Program-made: the position numbers and the translations under genes
Notes under the pieces: generated by a model
Databases searched by the model: none
What the model was told of the DNA's origin: nothing
Seen by the model: only the letters and a program-made list of their open reading frames with translations
From: an uncultured Lachnospiraceae bacterium
GTDB lineage: Bacteria; Bacillota; Clostridia; Lachnospirales; Lachnospiraceae
NCBI GenBank assembly: GCA_959022495.1
Contig: CAUEYX010000003.1
Location: forward strand, 1 to 64,000
DNA length: 64,000 bases
Reading direction: 5' to 3'
Part shown: positions 18,701-28,600 of the stretch, one piece after another
Position numbering within the stretch: position 1 is the stretch's first letter
How the letters are laid out: every line of letters starts with the position of its first letter

Positions 18701-20000
18701 TCGGCGGGGTTCGTGTCCGAGATGCCCAGCCATACTCGGAAGTCACATACGAGCAGGGTGTGTTGAATGAAAACGCGGGCGCTGATCCTCTGAGAGTGAC
18801 GGAAAATATTTTTATTTATTCAAACGTTGTTGATACTGTGGGAGTGAATTTCCGTGGCAGCATCGGCATATGGGTCGGCTATGTAAGAGACTGTACACTT
18901 GCGAATAATACATTAAGAAACATTTCCTACAGCGGCATTTCTGCCGGATGGGGAAGGGCATCTGGGACAAGGGAGGCAGACAGGACTTCCCCAATTATTA
19001 TAAATTTGATACCCCTGCGATTCAGGCGAGATTTGTGATAGAGAATAATAATATAAGCAGCTGTATGCAGAGGCTGAATGACGGGGGCGCGATTTATACG
19101 TTGTCCAACACACCGGGCTCCATTATACGCGGCAATTATATCCATGATATTCCAAATCCCTACGGTGCGATTTACCTTGATGAAGGGACGGGCGGGTTTG
19201 TGGATATATCCCATAACGTGGTATACAATGTTTACCGGCCGTATTTCTACCATCTCGTAGCACATTATAATGACTATATGAAAGAATGTGAAGAAGCCCA
19301 GCATGATAATTTCTTTACCAGCGGAGAACCCGAAGCGGCAGACGATCCGGACTTTATCGCAGTAGAGAAAAATGCGGGGACTATAGAAGAAATGACACCT
19401 CCGGAACTGACAGAACCGGCGAAACAACCGGAGAAAGAGCCGGTCAGCAGGATGACCCTGGAATACTTCCTTAACAAGGCAAAAGGTTATATGGAAGAGG
19501 GAGCCACAGACGGGCTCGTTGAGTCAGTGAAGCAGCTGTTCGCGGACGCGATCGCGGAGGGCGAGGCAGTGATGGCGGATGAGGATGCCACAAGAGAAGA
19601 AGTCATGAATGCGGCATTCAAGCTGATGACGGCGATTCAGGCCCTCGACTTCAAGGCGGCTGACAAGACGGATCTGGAGATGGCTGTGGAGCTGGCAGAT
19701 ATGATCGACTTAACAAAATATGTGGAAGAAGGACAGGCAGAATTCCTCACGGCAAAAGAAGCGGCTCAGGGCGTGTTGGATGATGGAGACGCTCTGCAGG
19801 CCGACGCGGACTCGGCATGGAACGCGCTCGTAGACGCAATGGAAGCCCTCCGTCTGAAAGCGGACAAGTCTACTCTGCAGGATCTGGTAAACCTTGTACA
19901 GGACCTTGATCTGAACCAGTATACGGAAGAGAGTGTACAGGTGTTCCGGGCGGCAGGAACAGGTCTCGCAGCGGCAGGCAGAAGAAAAAAAGGCAGATAA
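15727..20000 (+). pseudogene. Broken surface beta-helix (GH141-like) protein gene: amber stop, frameshift and C-terminal loss
   Basis: The reading frame begins with a signal peptide (about residues 1-42). It encodes two laminin-G-like carbohydrate-binding modules, an InlB-type B repeat, and a right-handed beta-helix opening with FYVDPEHGSDSNAGT, like GH141 and related glycosidases. Helical FIVAR modules matching those of the GH95-like proteins end it. Three lesions are visible. First, an in-frame TAG at 16093-16095 interrupts the first module, while homology continues in the same frame. Second, one base is missing near 18951-18955 (AGWG|KGIW junction), shifting the frame. Third, the last FIVAR module stops abruptly and joins a short basic tail, with no LPXTG motif or membrane helix. 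It is probably a decaying gene. Sequencing error could explain one lesion but hardly all three. Confidence 0.8.
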
Positions 20001-20014
20001 GACAGAATGAAAAT

Positions 20015-20064
20015 ATCCCCGATGGAATCACAGATGTGAAGGATTCTCTGATTCTGTCGGGGAT
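20015..20064. terminator. Stem-loop between convergent genes
   Basis: ATCCCCGA (20015-20022) pairs with TCGGGGAT (20057-20064), with a second inner match AATCA/TGATT. There is no long T run on the plus strand, so termination is plausible but not certain. Confidence 0.45.
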
Positions 20065-20065
20065 G

Positions 20066-20947
20066 TCATGTTTGTTCAGCCTGTCTTTGTCTTACATACT
20101 CCGTGGGAGAGCACAGGCTGAACCGTTTGAAGACAACTGCGAAATAACTGCTGTTGTCAAACCCGAGCATGGAGGAAACCTCTGTCACGGACATCCCTTC
20201 CAGGAGGAGGGTCTTTGAGTACTCGATCTTTTCGTAGTTGATAAACTGCCTGGGCGAGAAGCCGATCTGGGTTTTGAACTTCTGCTTAAACTGAGAGACC
20301 GACAGATGGCTGATATCCGCCAGATGCTCCAAGGAGATCTCTTCTGTGAGATGATCCAGTATGTAGTCCAGGGAGCGCCCGATATCCGGCGTCAGTTTAA
20401 AGGCAGTTTGATTTTGGTATTCGATCAGCTTATAAAGAAGCAGGCTGAGGTACTGGCCTGCGAGCTGAGGGCTGCCGCAGGCGGCAGAGATGTCGAACGC
20501 GGATTTGATCAGTGGATAGATCTCGCTGCTGTCGACATGCAGCTGAGGAGAATCGAATAACGACAGCTTTTCAATGACATACCGGGCGGCGTCCTGGTTC
20601 AGGAAGAGGAACCGCGCAGGATCAGCGCGGAGGTGGAACCAGTACATCTCACAGACAGAGATGGGAAGAGAATTGGTACTGTGGACCTGATCGGGCTGAG
20701 TGATGAACACATCGCCGCCGCTTAATTTATAATTGGTCCCATCAATAGAGAAGATCGCAGATCCGGCAGAGATATAAACAATTTCAAAACAGTTTCTGTG
20801 GAAATGCGGCGGGAGTGATTCGGTCGCGTTTATACGGTTCTGCTTTCCCAACAGGAGAAGGGCCGGGATCTGAGTCTCATTTTGGGTTAATATCCAGCGG
20901 TGTCCCGTGTGCTCATAATGATTGATCAGTTCAACTGCGCGGTTCAT
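20066..20947 (-). CDS. AraC family transcriptional regulator with N-terminal cupin
   Basis: A 293-residue regulator with a cupin-like sensor domain (HFHRNCFEIVYISAG and GGDVFITQPDQVH) and a C-terminal HTH pair (SQFKQKFKTQIG, NSSYFAVVFKRF). The ATG at 20947 has AGGAGGAAATTTT upstream. A longer in-frame extension to 21079 has no ribosome-binding site and is rejected. It strongly resembles the regulator at 12550 in both domains. It is divergent from the HAD phosphatase gene, with AraC-like direct repeats in between, and probably controls the phosphatase and PMI-ROK genes. Confidence 0.9.
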   Translation of the reverse strand: MNRAVELINHYEHTGHRWILTQNETQIPALLLLGKQNRINATESLPPHFHRNCFEIVYISAGSAIFSIDGTNYKLSGGDVFITQPDQVHSTNSLPISVCEMYWFHLRADPARFLFLNQDAARYVIEKLSLFDSPQLHVDSSEIYPLIKSAFDISAACGSPQLAGQYLSLLLYKLIEYQNQTAFKLTPDIGRSLDYILDHLTEEISLEHLADISHLSVSQFKQKFKTQIGFSPRQFINYEKIEYSKTLLLEGMSVTEVSSMLGFDNSSYFAVVFKRFSLCSPTEYVRQRQAEQT

Positions 20948-21052
20948 AAAATTTCCTCCTGTGCTATCTGCTGTAATGCCTGAATATGACTCGGAATCAA
21001 AGCAGGATTGATAGGACTGATTATAGCAGATATCAGGAAAAGATAAAATATG

Positions 21053-21115
21053 TGCCAAAATAATTCTACTCATTGCCAAAAATTTGATCCATAGCAGGAA
21101 GCATATTATTATAAG
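21053..21115 (+). promoter_or_regulatory. Direct-repeat operator and promoter of the phosphatase/PMI-ROK genes
   Basis: TGCCAAAA occurs at 21053 and 21074 (21 bp apart), followed by a TATTAT/TATAAG -10 candidate at about 21107-21115. The geometry matches the five C-rich-box promoters, but the boxes differ in sequence (GATCC instead of CYCCC). This suggests control by the adjacent AraC protein instead. Confidence 0.5.
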
Positions 21116-21185
21116 CTGTTATTCGAAGAGGATGGGCTGACAGCAGTGATAAAAATTGAAACGACAAGAAATGGAGACTGGAAAG

Positions 21186-22163
21186 ATGAAGAATGATTAT
21201 CCGGGAATCGGACATGTAGAAAATATGATCGAACTGCCAGAGACTTCTGACGGAAGTTTTGTGCGCGGAAAAGAAGGAGTGGAGGCGGTCTATACGCCTC
21301 TTGACAGGAAGGTGGAATTTGTCTCATTCGCGGACAAGACCATGTGTTATGTAAAGTCGGCAATGGGATATCCGGCGTGGTACAAAGTGCCGGAAGCACG
21401 CTATGAGGGTCCCGCGTCAGCCATCCTGATGGACCTGGACGGGACAAGCGTGAGGAGTGAATCATTCTGGATGTGGATCATTGAGCAGACCATCGCCAGG
21501 CTGATGAAGAATCCCAAATTCCAGCTGGAAGCGGTGGATGAACCACATGTATCCGGGCATTCGGTGTCGGAGCATCTTCAGTACTGCATAGACAAATACT
21601 GCCCGGATAAGACGGTGGAGGAAGCAAGACAGATCTATTTCGCGGCCACAGAATATGAGATGAAGGAAATTCTGGAAGGGAGAGGAAAGCAGGGGGCATT
21701 CACCCCGGCGCCGGGACTGAAGGAGTTCTTATATGAGGTGAAAGCGCACGGTATCCGAATCGGGCTTGTGACATCCGGGCTTTATACAAAGGCAATGCCG
21801 GAGATTATCTCCGCTTTCCAGACGCTGAATATGGGAGACCCGCTGGAATTTTACGACGCCATTATTACGGCCGGCACCACATTCAAAAAGGGACAGACCG
21901 GGACCATCGGCGAGCTGGCGCCCAAACCGCATCCCTGGCTGTATTCGGAGACGGCGCGGGTCGGTCTTGGTATCATAGAAGAAGAAAAAGCGAGAGTCGT
22001 GGGATTCGAGGATTCATCAGCTGGAGTCATGGCGATCCGCCTGGCGGGATTCCAAGCAGTGGGAATCAACGGGGGCAACATCCAGGCAAGCGGCGTGGAA
22101 TCACTCTGTATGGACCAGTATGACCTTCTGGCGGACGCGCTGCCGTTATTGTTAGGAAAATAG
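21186..22163 (+). CDS. HAD-superfamily phosphatase (beta-phosphoglucomutase-like)
   Basis: A 325-residue HAD hydrolase. Motif I is seen as LMDLDGTSVRS near residue 80, motif II as LVTSGLY near residue 200, and motif IV as VGFEDSSAGVMA near residue 275. This is the subfamily acting on sugar phosphates (phosphatases or beta-phosphoglucomutases). About 75 residues precede motif I, longer than usual, and are of unknown function. The ATG at 21186 follows GGAGA at 21172. It lies 26 nt before the PMI-ROK fusion, so it probably acts on the same sugar phosphate pool. The exact substrate is unknown. Confidence 0.85.
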   Translation: MKNDYPGIGHVENMIELPETSDGSFVRGKEGVEAVYTPLDRKVEFVSFADKTMCYVKSAMGYPAWYKVPEARYEGPASAILMDLDGTSVRSESFWMWIIEQTIARLMKNPKFQLEAVDEPHVSGHSVSEHLQYCIDKYCPDKTVEEARQIYFAATEYEMKEILEGRGKQGAFTPAPGLKEFLYEVKAHGIRIGLVTSGLYTKAMPEIISAFQTLNMGDPLEFYDAIITAGTTFKKGQTGTIGELAPKPHPWLYSETARVGLGIIEEEKARVVGFEDSSAGVMAIRLAGFQAVGINGGNIQASGVESLCMDQYDLLADALPLLLGK

Positions 22164-22189
22164 AAACGTCAGAGAATGGAGGCGGCTAA

Positions 22190-24103
22190 ATGAGTGTGTT
22201 AAAACTTCAGCCGGCATATAAGGATTATTTGTGGGGCGGACACCGGCTGGCGGATGAATACAATAAGGCGTATGACGGAGAGGTTCTGGCCGAGTCATGG
22301 GAACTGTCCTGCCATCCGGACGGCCTGTCTAAAATTGGGAACGGTCCGTATGCGGGAAAGACGCTGAAAGAATACATAGAGACAGAAGGGAAAGAAGTGC
22401 TGGGAGTCAACTGCCGGAGATTCCGTGATTTCCCGGTGTTGATCAAGTTTATTGACGCGAAGCAGGATCTGTCTGTTCAGGTCCATCCGGACAACCGGTA
22501 CGCGCTGAAAAACGAGGGCCAGTACGGCAAGACCGAGATGTGGTACGTGGTAGATGCCGGAACAGAGGCTTTCCTCTATTATGGATTTCGAAAAGAGATC
22601 AGCAGAGAAGAATTCGCGGAGCGGGTAGAAAATGATACCCTTTTAGAGGTGCTTCACGCGGTCCCTGTACAGAAAGGAGATATTCTTTTTATAGAGGCCG
22701 GAACGATCCACGCCATTGGAAAAGATATCCTCATTGCGGAAATCCAGCAGAACTCTAACGTCACATACCGGGTCTATGATTACGGGCGTGTGGGGAAGGA
22801 TGGGAAGAAACGGGACCTCCATATCGAGAAGGCGCTGGCTGTTACAAACAGAGTTCCCATACTCAGAGGAAAGAACAGTTACCCCCACGTGGCGGACTGC
22901 GATTACTTCACTGTGGACAAGCTGAATCTGGACGGAAAGATGATGAACCGCATGGAAGGGTACGTATCAGAAGAAAGCTTTGCCAGCATCCTGATCCTGG
23001 ACGGAGAAGGGAGGGTCTTCTGCGAAGGAGATAAGACAGGCGTTACATATAGAAAAGGCGACAGCCTGTTTCTCCCCGCGGGAAGTGGAAGCTATGTGGT
23101 GGAAGGCCTCTGCGACGCTCTTGTCACGACAATCCGGGACAAGGCTGCCCCGGTGCGGATCGGAGTCGATATTGGAGGTACTAACACAAAGATCGGGATT
23201 GTTGACGCGCATCAGAAGCTGATTGATGTCAGGAGTATACCGACCAAGGCGGACAGGACGCCGGAAGAGGTGACTGCGGACATTGGGAAGGCTGTGCTGG
23301 ATACGCTGGATGAGAACGGGATCGCTCTGGATCAGTGCATGGGCGTGGGTGTCGGCATGCCCGGTACTGTAGATCAGAAGCGCGGGATCGTGCGGTATTC
23401 CAATAATATCCGGTGGGAAAATGTTCCCCTGGCACAGGAACTTGGGAAATACCTTCCGGTACCGATCGAGATCGCGAATGACGCGGACTGCGCGGCGCTG
23501 GGCGAGGCGGCAGCGGGAGCGGGAAGAGAAGTGCAGAATATGGTCATGATTACCCTGGGCACGGGAGTCGGCGGGGGCGTCATACTGGACGGCAGGATTT
23601 TTGAGGGCCGGCTTGCGGGAGGATGTGAACTGGGACATATGGTCATCCACGAAAACGGGGAACTGTGCACCTGCGGGCGCAGAGGATGCCTGGAAGCTTA
23701 CGCGTCAGCGACAGCCCTTATAAGAGATACGAAGCGCGCTATGGGAAAGGATCGAAATTCCTGCCTGTGGGAGCTCTGCGGCCAAGACGCGGACAGAGTT
23801 ACCGCGGAAATGGTATTCGCCGCGGCGGCGCAGAGAGATCCGGCGGCGAAGAAAGTCGTGGATGAGTTTATCCGTCACTTGAGCATCGGGATTGTTAACA
23901 TCGTAAATATTTTCCGTCCGGAAGCCGTGCTGCTGGGCGGGGGGATCTCAGCCCAGGGGAGGGTGCTGACAGACGGGATCAATGAGAGGCTGAAGGAGGA
24001 GTGCTTCGGGAAAGAGCACGGACAGATACCGGTGGTGAAGACTGCCCAGCTGGGCAATCAAGCCGGGATGATCGGGGCAGCCAATTTACTGATGGGGAAA
24101 TAA
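22190..24103 (+). CDS. Mannose-6-phosphate isomerase fused to ROK-family sugar kinase
   Basis: A 637-residue bifunctional protein. Residues 1-320 are a type I phosphomannose isomerase with metal- and substrate-site motifs (VQVHPDNRYAL, GKTEMWYVV, EAGTIHAIGK). Residues 321-637 are a ROK kinase with the ATP motif GVDIGGTNTKIG, the catalytic Asp in ANDADCAALGE, and the zinc-binding CTCGRRGCLEAY. The fusion would phosphorylate a hexose such as mannose or fructose and interconvert mannose-6-P and fructose-6-P. This fits release of mannose by a GH38-type enzyme. No frameshift is seen at the junction, so it appears genuine. Confidence 0.93.
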   Translation: MSVLKLQPAYKDYLWGGHRLADEYNKAYDGEVLAESWELSCHPDGLSKIGNGPYAGKTLKEYIETEGKEVLGVNCRRFRDFPVLIKFIDAKQDLSVQVHPDNRYALKNEGQYGKTEMWYVVDAGTEAFLYYGFRKEISREEFAERVENDTLLEVLHAVPVQKGDILFIEAGTIHAIGKDILIAEIQQNSNVTYRVYDYGRVGKDGKKRDLHIEKALAVTNRVPILRGKNSYPHVADCDYFTVDKLNLDGKMMNRMEGYVSEESFASILILDGEGRVFCEGDKTGVTYRKGDSLFLPAGSGSYVVEGLCDALVTTIRDKAAPVRIGVDIGGTNTKIGIVDAHQKLIDVRSIPTKADRTPEEVTADIGKAVLDTLDENGIALDQCMGVGVGMPGTVDQKRGIVRYSNNIRWENVPLAQELGKYLPVPIEIANDADCAALGEAAAGAGREVQNMVMITLGTGVGGGVILDGRIFEGRLAGGCELGHMVIHENGELCTCGRRGCLEAYASATALIRDTKRAMGKDRNSCLWELCGQDADRVTAEMVFAAAAQRDPAAKKVVDEFIRHLSIGIVNIVNIFRPEAVLLGGGISAQGRVLTDGINERLKEECFGKEHGQIPVVKTAQLGNQAGMIGAANLLMGK

Positions 24104-24151
24104 AAAATGAACGGATAGAGTTCGGGATAAAGAAAAAAGGGATGATGATAT

Positions 24152-24190
24152 AACACCTATCGATGGAACAATCGGCAGGTGTTATTTTTT
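24152..24190 (+). terminator. Rho-independent terminator after the PMI-ROK gene
   Basis: AACACCTATCGAT (24152-24164) pairs with ATCGGCAGGTGTT (24171-24183), followed by a T run to 24190. Confidence 0.8.
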
Positions 24191-24223
24191 ACAGGAAAAA
24201 TGGCAGAAAACGAGGGAAATCCT

Positions 24224-24284
24224 AAAATATGTGAACTTACTGCTGAAATAAATCCCCCTGTTTTCAGAGGAAGAAGCATATATT
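24224..24284 (+). promoter_or_regulatory. Direct-repeat activator site and promoter of a UroD-family gene
   Basis: Half-sites AAAATATGTGAAC (24224-24236) and AAATAAATCCCCC (24246-24258) are about 21 bp apart. TATATT at 24279-24284 starts 25 nt after the first C of the proximal box. This puts the UroD-family gene at 24428 in the same predicted regulon as the transporter. The rest of the 324-bp gap (24104-24427) holds only the terminator and an approximately 140-nt leader with no recognisable element. Confidence 0.55.
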
Positions 24285-24427
24285 GAAAGCAGAAAGGTTT
24301 GGTATTTGTGCCCTGGGACAGTGCCGGGAAGATGGATCATTAATTTTGTACGACATTCAAAGATAATTGCAGTATAAAAATGATATTGATAATATCAACT
24401 ATAAGAGAAAGACAGGAGGGAATGACG

Positions 24428-25459
24428 ATGACAGATTCAAGAACATTAGTGTACCAGACACTTCAAAAAGAAGGGCCGGAAAGGTTTCCCCGGCATGTGT
24501 GGGATATCCGGTGGACCTATGACCACTTCCCGCTGGAGATGAAAAGATTAAGAGAAGTGTATCCGGATGATATCGTATGGTGCCCCCAATTCTTAAGAAG
24601 AGACAGCGGGTGCGAGGGAGATCCCTATGCGATCGGTACTTATACAGACGAGTGGGGATGTGTGTTTGAAAACAAATTTGAAGGGATCATCGGTGAAGTG
24701 AAGAATGCCCAGATCATTTCCGACGAGTGGGAAGAGGCTGCGGACATCAAAGTGCCGGACGCGCTGCTGGACCTGGATGTGGAAGCGGTCAATGCATTCT
24801 GCCGGAATACAGAACAATTCGTAGTGGCGGGCTCATCTGTGCGAATTTTTGAACGTCTGCAGTTCCTGGCGGGAACGGAAAAAACACTGATGGATCTGTA
24901 TCTGCAGCCGGATGGAATGGATGCCGCCATACAGAAGGTTCATGAATTTTTCTGCCGGGAGCTGGAGGCATGGGCACAGACGGATGTAGACGCGTTGTTT
25001 ATCCAGGATGACTGGGGGACTCAGATCAGCCTTCTGATATCGCCGGACCTGTGGAGAGAGGTCTTTAAGCCGCTTTACGCGGATTACGCGGCTGTGGCGA
25101 GAAAATATGGCAAGAAGATCTTCATGCATTCGGATGGCTATATCCTGGATATTATTCCGGATCTGATCGAGATCGGGATTGATGCCCTGAATTCCCAGAT
25201 CTTCTGCATGGGACTGGAGAAGCTGGAGCAGTTCAGGGGAAAGATCACTTTCTGGGGTGAGATAGACAGACAGAACATCCTGCCATTTGGCTCGGAGGAG
25301 GATGTGGATCATGCTGTGAGAAGCGTGAAAGAACATTTGTGGGAGCATGGAGGCTGCATCGCGCAGTGTGATTTCGGAGTCGGGGCGAAACCGGGGAATG
25401 TCTTCCAGGTGTTCCGGACATGGGAAGAGATTGGAGGGGAGACAGAAAAACAAAAATAA
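24428..25459 (+). CDS. UroD-family methyltransferase-like protein, paralogue of the 14705 gene
   Basis: A 343-residue UroD/MtaA superfamily protein starting TDSRTLVYQTLQKEGPERFP. The metal motif is HSDG (near base 25126), with a C-terminal Cys in AQCDFG (near 25366), as in its close paralogue at 14705. The ATG at 24428 is chosen over one at 24422 because AGGAGGGA has better spacing and the paralogue begins at the same residue. It has its own activator-type promoter. It lies 164 nt upstream of an anchored GH95-like gene. The repeated pairing of this paralogue with surface glycosidases (also at 14705/15727) suggests a linked function. Confidence 0.84.
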   Translation: MTDSRTLVYQTLQKEGPERFPRHVWDIRWTYDHFPLEMKRLREVYPDDIVWCPQFLRRDSGCEGDPYAIGTYTDEWGCVFENKFEGIIGEVKNAQIISDEWEEAADIKVPDALLDLDVEAVNAFCRNTEQFVVAGSSVRIFERLQFLAGTEKTLMDLYLQPDGMDAAIQKVHEFFCRELEAWAQTDVDALFIQDDWGTQISLLISPDLWREVFKPLYADYAAVARKYGKKIFMHSDGYILDIIPDLIEIGIDALNSQIFCMGLEKLEQFRGKITFWGEIDRQNILPFGSEEDVDHAVRSVKEHLWEHGGCIAQCDFGVGAKPGNVFQVFRTWEEIGGETEKQK

Positions 25460-25623
25460 TTGAACTAAATGTGAAAAAATTGTTCCTTAAATATTCTTGT
25501 TTAAGAATATACTGAGCAAAAAGGAGCGCTAGCGATGTTTAGGCTTTGAAACTGTACCGGAAAGGGGGAGGGAAATCAGGAACAAGAGCTTGAATATAAT
25601 ATGAACATGACGGAGGAAAGGCA

Positions 25624-28600
25624 ATGAGAAAGAGAAGAACAGCGGTCAGGGTGACGGCATCAGCACTTGCAGTATGTCTGATTGCGGGATGTATGCCAGT
25701 TGGAACCGCACGTCAAGTAAAGGCGGCAGATATGGCAGACGCCAACTGGGAAGAAATTCAGTCCATCGTTGGAAGATATTATGGCGAGTGGAAAGATACT
25801 TTATATTCCGGTGCGGTTACGGATAGAACACCAAATACCGCGCTGCTGGGAAACGGAGATGTGGGAATTACATCCGGCGGTGATGAGACATCCAAGACCT
25901 TTTATGTTTCAAAAAGTGATTTCTGGGCATACAATGGGAAACCAATGTTGATCGGCGGAGTGACAATTGGCGAAAAGCAGAAAGAAGTGATTGAGACAGG
26001 GGAAAACCTTGCGCCTACATACAAAACCGTGACCGCGAGCAGCATTTATGAAAACTTTTATCCGGAGTTTGCGGTAAATGGGGATATGCAGCAAAGTGAA
26101 AATGGCTATGGATGGGTTACATACCGCCCGCAGGATGAGCAGCAGGGAGGTAAGAAAGAGTTCTGGCTGCAGCTGGAGTTCGAAGAACCGATCACCATTG
26201 CAAGGTATGTTGTGAAAAGTGATGGCGCTGTCAGACCGGGATATGAGGCGAATAACACGAGTGACTTTGAACTGCAGATCAGCGATACCGGTGAGGAAGG
26301 TACTTGGATCGCGGCAGATACAGTTGTAGGAAATGCAGAAAGTATATTTGACAAAAACCTGGATACTCCGGTGCAGGCGAAATATGTGCGGCTCTTTATC
26401 ACGAAACCGACACAGGAAACGAATGCGGACAACAGACAGAATCCGCGTGCAAGGATCGGGCAGTTCGAACTGTACGCGGAGGAAAAAGAAGACACGGAAT
26501 CCAAGAACTATGCGCTCAACAAACCGGTTAAAGTATGTTCTGCATATACAGACCGGGGCGTGACGCATGGTGGAGATTTCATGGTTGACGGTAATACGTC
26601 GACGAAATGGTGTTCACTTCATGACGATGAATCCGTGCACTGGGCGATTGTTGATCTTGGTGAAAAGAAAAATATCGGATACTATAAGATTCTGCATTCG
26701 GGAGTTGTCGGAGAAACCCAGCATAATACCGCAGCCTATCAGCTGCAATATTTGGATTCAGAAGAAGAAAGCTGGGACAGCATAGACACAATCGACGAAT
26801 CTCTTTGGAAAGATATGGATGTTGTGAATGGAAATACAAGCACAACGACAAGTAAGGCGTTTGACACTCCCGTAAGCGCCCGTTATGTGCGCCTTCTTGT
26901 TACAAATCCGGCGCCGGGCAACAAGGCAGCAAGAATCCATGAACTTGATCTGAGAGAAGAAGCGCCACTTGAGTTTTATGAGAAGCAGGATATTCTGAAT
27001 GCGGAGATCCAGACGACACAGGAACTGGCTGACGTCCCGACAGAGATGAAGACATGGCTTGCGTCCGATTCGAATGTGTTAGTCACGGAACTAAAATCTA
27101 TTGGAACAGAAGACGGCAGCTTCCAGGTGGACACATGGGCAAGTACGAATAATAAGGCAAACAGGCCAATCACGGCGGTAAATGATGAGGCAAGCGTAAC
27201 TGTGACCAGATCTACCGAGAATTCACAGCCAGACAATGATGAGTCTCATGTATCAAAAGCAGCATTATCAACAAAGATTATTGGCGCAGAAAACGTAGTA
27301 GCTGAGTCGGATGATAAAAATGGAAAAGGAAACCTGACATTTACCCTGCCGGCAGGTGAAACTGTTTATATTGTTACAGCAGTCGGCGGAGGCGGCAGAA
27401 CTTATCACAATGACGGAAGCCTTTGGGAAGATAAGGAAGAACCAGAGAGCGAAGCTGCAGATATGCTGGACTTTGTTTCAGATACAGAAGCGCTGGAAGA
27501 GTTAAACAGTGCGCGCCAGGACTGGTGGAAAGATTTCTGGAGCGCTTCGTATGTTGATTTTGGCTCAGAGGATGAGAATCTGAACAAAGTCCAGAAATAT
27601 TATTATGGAGCCCAGTATATTCTGGGAAGTACGGTAAAAGAAGGGAAAGAAGCGCCGGGACTTTTCGGAATCTGGCATACGACAGACAATGCGGCCTGGA
27701 GTTCCGATTATCATCTGAATTACAATTTTATAGCAACATTTTACGGAACGAATTCCAGCAACAGGTCAGAACTTTCGATCCCTGGTGTAGAAGCGCTTCT
27801 CGAATTTGTAGAAAAAGGGCAGGAGAGAGCGTCCTCTGTGGACGAATTAAAGAGGATCAAGTCAGATTTTGTAGAACAGAAGATTGCAAAAGGCGATATT
27901 GACCCGGAAAAAGGAATCGAGGGAGCGATCTTGTATCCGGTAGGAATCGGACCTTGGGGTATGACGCTTGACAATAATTATCACAATGAAGCTTTAAATG
28001 CGGTATATAACTCTTATCTGATGACCCAATATTACGATTACACCAAGGATAGAGAATTCCTTGAGAACGGCGTCTATGACTTCATGAAGCAGGCGGTCGC
28101 TTTCTATGAGGCATGGCTTGAAAGGGAAGAGACAACAGAAAATGAAGACGGCTATAAATATGTCCTTTATGCGGGATATAACGAGGGATCCTGGGCGATC
28201 AACCCGGCAGTGGAACTTGCGGCATTAAAGGGTACGCTCAGAAACCTGATCCGATTCAGTGAGGAACTTGGACGAGATGAGGATAAGAGGAGAGACTGGA
28301 TCGATCTCTATCAGCATCTAGGAGGCCAGCCGACAACAGTTGTCAATGGAAAGACAGTGCTGGCTCTTGGAGAGAAGCAGTGGAACGGCAGCAGCTGGGT
28401 GGATCTTCCGAGTCCGATCCCGGGCGACGGCAACGCGCTTCCGTTGGATGCGATGATCCCGGGCGGTGTATACAACTATTTCTCATCACCGGAAGACCTG
28501 CAGATGGTGTGGGATACGATCGATGTATTTTCCCAGAGAGGCGCATGGTCGCAGATCAATAACTTCCCGAGGTTATTCCCAGAAGCGGTAAAATCAAGAT

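Noticed and set aside
25486..25512. Hairpin TATTCTTGTTTAAGAATA before the first GH95-like gene as a terminator or C-rich-box promoter
   Set aside because: It has no T run and lacks the C-rich box at the 25-nt position. It may still be an operator, but the evidence was too thin to list.
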